Shown in pieces: positions 59,951 through 64,000 of a stretch of DNA of 64,000 bases; within the stretch, counting starts at the first letter, position 1; each line of letters starts with the position of its first letter. The DNA lies in assembly GCA_022818135.1 (NCBI GenBank), contig JAFMSR010000008.1, positions 8,986,978 to 9,050,977 on the forward strand, in the 5' to 3' direction. The position numbers were made by a program, and so were the translations under genes. The notes under the pieces were generated by a model. That model worked only from the letters and a program-made list of their open reading frames with translations. It searched no databases and had not been told where the DNA came from. The stretch is from Saxidomus purpurata. Taxonomy: Eukaryota; Mollusca; Bivalvia; Venerida; Veneridae.

Positions 59951-62433
59951 TCAGTATTTAGATATCTAATCTTTACAAAAGTAAACCGATACCAAAAAGT
60001 TGATTATGCAGCTGCCATGACAACGACCAGTCTGATATTTTAATTATGTTTTGATCTTTCGACATCTGATATCACAGCACAGTGTTATTATTACTGTTCT
60101 GGAATCGCGTTTTAGGCACCGCCCACTTTAGACAATTATTAAGTTTTATGAAATAAAATCTAGGTTATTGTAATACCAGGTACACTTTAAATTCAGTCTT
60201 CAGTACTTTCGGCAACTAGGGTGCGTTTCATTAAAATTTCTAGGAATCAGTGTGGGGAAATACGTAAGGGTTTTTTTGCTATGGCGGATGCTAGTGAATT
60301 GCACAATTTCCATACCTTTTAGTTTCCACACAAATAAATGATAACCGAGACATAGCCTATACACTGACCGTTAAAAATCCGCGTTCTTTAGTACCTTTCC
60401 TTCGCTAAATTATGCAAATATAATGCAGAATGTATTCAAATGTAATCGTGTAAACGATATTTGGCCAGCTAAACCTCACGGAAAACTATTTTTTCCAAAG
60501 AAATGCATCAAAACTTATCATGTGACATGCTTTTTAACAGAAATAAATAGAAAATATTATTTTAGCTTCGTATGGGTGTGCGCTGCTTTCATTTATTGAA
60601 TTTTGACGAACTATCACACTTTTTACAAAAATGCTAGATTCCACGTGATACGTTTTTTTTAGCTAGATTACTCATGACTACTATGCTAGAGTACACGACT
60701 CTCAGATGTAATAAACTTTCTAATTTATTTGCGCGCCAACTGTTTGCTTACAACGTGCATCCGCCATTTTCCGTGAATCATAGCAAAAGAAAGTCACATG
60801 ATTCCTCACACTGGGAATGTAACCAAGCAGCACATCGCATAAAAATTTTAAAAAGAATATTTTAAAATAAATATTTTTTTTTATATTGTTGTTGGTAGTC
60901 TTTTTCTTAGTGAGATCATTTTCTATGTATCTGTAGCAATTTTGAGGCAAATTTCGAGAAAAAAAGTTTGTTTTTCTTTGCTTTTCATCCCCATCCTCCT
61001 ACTACCTTGCAATATGTTTACAAATAGTTAAAGGTAGAGTACTACAATAGTTACTCAAAATACAAACAGTAAAGAAGAAGTTTGTGTATTAATACGGCAC
61101 AAGATGCGGACATCTACGAGTGTTTATCAAGAACAAGAATCATTTATGACCGTAACTTGCTTGTATGATGCCACTCAGGACAATTTAGCAATTGATTAAA
61201 GGCAATTAAATCACTTGACGAAACGGCTACCTATATTGAACACAAAGTTTAGTTTGACGAAACGATATTTTGACCAAGCCACTACCATCGATCCGTCGTA
61301 TGATGACTTATTCAGTACAAATATTTTTATAAAGTTAAAACAATTGCACATCAGTATGTTGAAAGTGGTTTATTATATACCTTTATATGAAAATATCTAT
61401 ACATTAAATAAAAACGCTTACAAAAGCGGCTACTCAATTTTAATGCCCAAGAAACACTACACATTACTAGTAGTATTAATACTTCAGTAAACCAACAAAG
61501 GAAAATAATCAATACCCACTATATTAACACTTGTTTTATTTTTAGCAATATTGGGGACAAAAATAACGTTTGTTGATAAATCTTGAACACTTATGCCTTG
61601 TACTTGTGGAAATGAATCGCTCGATTCAGATTACATTTGTGAAATGGAAAAGTAGACGTTACCAAAGGTCGTAAGTGAGCAGGCCAACTTTTTTTTGGGT
61701 ATTTTAACATATCGACCTAAATCGTGTTTAGGTCGGCAGTACACTGAACTTGGATAGTCACCGTTGTATGTAAAAACCGACAAATACATAAAAATATTTA
61801 GCAACCCGGTGAAAATCGGACGTTAACCTACCTCAGTTTTCAACTTTCGTCGCGAAAACTAATTAACTGTGCTCAATTTCGAGCCAAAATTCGGTGGTCG
61901 TTCATCCACATGGTAAAATACCAACTTTCAAACCAATAAATAAGACACTGCACATAATAAAAAATGCATGTTTTTTATTAAATGCAACCGAAAAATGCTG
62001 TTAGCGACTAAATTACGACAATTTACGCTTTATCGTCAATCAAAAGATGCATTTTAATTATTTTTTTCAATAAAATTAAACCTTAGGGTTCGCTTTGACA
62101 AAATCATAAAATGGAGAATTGTGTCGGTTTGTTTTACTCTTCCATATGTTACGGGTTATGCAACACTAATATCTTGATGTATTAGAAATAAACTGAAATT
62201 TAAAATGCTAAAATTCTTAATGTTTTAGCGGTCTTAAATAAATTCTTGCGCACGCCTGATAGTCAAATGAACGCAAATGCTGATTGCCCACAGTTAAACA
62301 GCAACCACAACATTTTACGAAACGACTAGACACCATGCTGACCTTCAAACTAACGTCTTTGTTTGTCTTTGAAAGCTTACAAACTTCTTAACAAAGGGAG
62401 CTTAATATTGTTGCGCAGAATACAGCGAGAACA
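59951..62433. other. Non-coding, unassigned
   Basis: No gene recognised. The 91-codon frame at 61215-61490 is AT-rich with no family resemblance. Confidence 0.4.
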
Positions 62434-62550
62434 ATGAGTACTTTCGAAGACTACAACACCACTAGCAACAACTACGACAATCAGCGAAAGCCAATTGGCG
62501 CTGATGTTGTAGCAGCTATGATCCAGATGTACTGCAACAAACAATTAAAG
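62434..62550 (+). CDS. First coding exon of a methyltransferase-type gene (partial)
   Basis: ATG at 62434 opens a 39-codon exon, MSTFEDYNTTSNNYDNQRKP to CNKQLK, followed by a consensus GTAAGT donor in phase 0. The MSTFEDYN...YD start is what I recall from class I SAM-dependent methyltransferases of marine invertebrates, in which the next exon carries the glycine-rich motif. No second exon is recognised before the window end, so the gene probably continues past 64000 or is a remnant. It may belong to the same family as the remnants at 52.7-53.7 kb. Confidence 0.5.
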
Positions 62551-63093
62551 GTAAGTTCTATATGAATTAGCACAAGAAGCTTCTTGCACTGGTCAAATTC
62601 TATAGTAATATCAAATACATAGAATCTCCTGAATTCATTGAAACTTGAGTGAAAAATATAGTATAAGCATTTAGATGTGAAATCAAACGTAATTAATAGT
62701 GTTTAAAAGACGACAATCCCTACAAAATGAGACCACTAGGTAAGTGATTTGTTTAATATATACTCTTTATTGAATTTTGAAAAGTCCTTCTTATCTGAAT
62801 TTGTTTGAAAATATATATTAGACAACAATAGTGGTCTATTAACCATTGTCTTACGAACCCAAACTAACATTGTAAAAGAAACTTCATTTCTTATGAAAAT
62901 AAATTTTATCTTTTTCAAGTCGCTGAATACGGGTTTTGATTTGCAAATGATTTGTTTTCTATTCACCCACCATTAGCTGATAACCTATATTGACATACCA
63001 GTGGTTTATGACCTTTACTGAATGGTTAATGACCTTTATTGACCCGCCAGTAGTGGATGAAATGTATTTATCCGCCAATAGACGATGGCTTTT
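62551..63093. other. Intron or intergenic sequence with degenerate ~28-bp repeats
   Basis: From about 62975, diverged units of the type ATGACCTTTATTGACCCGCC / AGTAGTGG recur three to four times and lead into the hairpin at 63094. Confidence 0.5.
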
Positions 63094-63180
63094 ACTGACC
63101 TGTATTAACATGCCAGTATTTAATCACCTGTATTGTGTCAATACAGGTGATTAAATACTGGCATGTCAATACAGGTCAGT
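63094..63180. repeat. 87-bp near-perfect hairpin (42-bp arms, 3-base loop)
   Basis: The left arm 63094-63135 (ACTGACCTGTATTAACATGC onward) and right arm 63139-63180 are inverse copies with one mismatch, separated by TGT. It belongs to the same wording as the neighbouring degenerate repeats, with one half inverted. Confidence 0.93.
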
Positions 63181-64000
63181 TGTTGATCATTGATCCGCCG
63201 TCGGTTAATGACTGTACCGATCTGTGTGAGTCCTAGGTTTTCTTTTTGGTCCGCCTTTAACCTTACTTGAACGATGCAGTAATATGTCAATTTTATCCAA
63301 TCCTAAATAAAGGCTCTCTTTGTGAAGATGACAGTGAATAGTATTTTCTTGTCATCCTGTCCCTTATCTCCCGCAAGCGGCAAAGTATTAAATGAACCAA
63401 TATCTCTTTTACAATCATATGATGACGACCATACCTTTTCACAAAGAAGAGATTGTTTAGAAAGTTAACTATTTAGGCATACAGAAAAATTAGCCACGTC
63501 CACTGGAGGCCATGTTTTGGACGAATCAAAATCTCTTGAATACATTTTGGTGAATGTCACATCGGAATAAACTTGTGAAATAATTACAAAACTTGACCAA
63601 CGGTTTAAGAGGTCGTAAATAGAAAAATAGTTCCTCTCCCTTGCGGCTATGTTTTTGGCAAAAGAGGCATGCTTTGAATTATCCATAGAAAATCTCTATG
63701 AAAATGTTTTAAAATCCTCCCAATATGATTGTGACCTTCTTGGCGGGGCCGATTTTCACCACAGAGGCATGATTTTAACAATTAACAGAGGACCACTAAA
63801 CGATGCAATACAACAAATATCTAAACACTGTTCTGTGCATTATTTTCTTGACTTCATAAAACGGACCGTTCAGAAGCAGCTATTCCGAGTTTCATACGCT
63901 TCCATCAAGTTGTTTTACAGTAGTTGTAATATGTATATAATAAATATGGTGGACGTAACATAATATATGACGGAAGCGGGACGGTGTGTGGTTTGGAAAA
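63181..64000. other. Non-coding or unrecognised
   Basis: The 104-codon plus-strand frame at 63649-63963 (contains YDCDLLGGADFHHRGM) is the longest non-repeat frame here, but I do not recognise it and see no supporting splice or family pattern. It could be an exon or chance. Confidence 0.35.

Noticed and set aside
63649..63963. 104-codon plus-strand frame
   Set aside because: Not recognised; no splice or family support, so not called as a gene though it could be an exon.

Overview
The window is eukaryotic nuclear DNA, almost certainly from a bivalve mollusc, probably a heterodont clam. Genes are split into short exons with GT-AG introns, the sequence is AT-rich, and intergenic space and introns are full of short non-autonomous repeats of types I associate with bivalve genomes: pieces opening with AACAAGAG, tandem units carrying AAGGTCAAGGTCAC, and a unit ending near GTCGAGCTAAAAAG. 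The species call rests on protein and repeat recognition from memory; no search was run. A run of exactly 500 N at 39608-40107 marks a scaffold join.

The left 37.5 kb is a tandem segmental duplication. Unit 1 (1-14630) and unit 2 (14631-27738) are nearly identical; unit 3 (about 27750-37560) is more diverged. Each carries a minus-strand short-chain dehydrogenase of the carbonyl reductase 1 (CBR1) type with eight coding exons. Copy 1 (2903-9161) is intact and encodes 277 residues. Copy 2 (17163-23987) is intact but has lost its stop codon, adding six residues. Copy 3 (27786-37154) keeps exons 2-8 in frame but lacks exon 1, and similarity ends at a decayed Ty3/gypsy pol fragment. Units 1 and 2 also carry 3' exons of PAM16/TIM16 on the plus strand: two exons in unit 1, one in unit 2. 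The unit 2/3 junction removed the last PAM16 exon, and I found no N-terminal PAM16 exons anywhere. Transposons inserted in one unit have matching empty sites in the others: a pogo/Tigger-like element, a hAT-like element and a remarkable palindrome-built element, all in unit 3, and a tandem-repeat element in unit 2. Units 1 and 2 could instead be two haplotypes assembled in series.

From 40.3 to 45.5 kb two minus-strand paralogues (207 and 219 residues, two coding exons each, same intron position) look like ureidoglycolate lyase (AllA-type) cupin proteins. The rest (45.6-64 kb) is mostly repeats: a 152-bp MITE, a foldback-like element whose two arms are 21-bp-period arrays of a GATATC palindrome (47.8-49.0 kb), a small TIR element with tandem interior (51.3-51.6 kb), remains of a SAM-dependent methyltransferase gene (52.7-53.7 kb), a dead Penelope-like retroelement lacking its YxDD segment (55.5-57.1 kb), a 635-bp long-TIR MITE (57.8-58.4 kb), one intact first exon of another methyltransferase-type gene (62.4 kb), and an 87-bp near-perfect hairpin (63.1 kb).

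The most novel-looking signal is a set of three foldback-like elements, with inverted ends made of, or enclosing, short palindromic or tandem arrays. Two of them (34748-36203 and 51284-51602) share the terminus TATGGTGGC although their interiors are unrelated.
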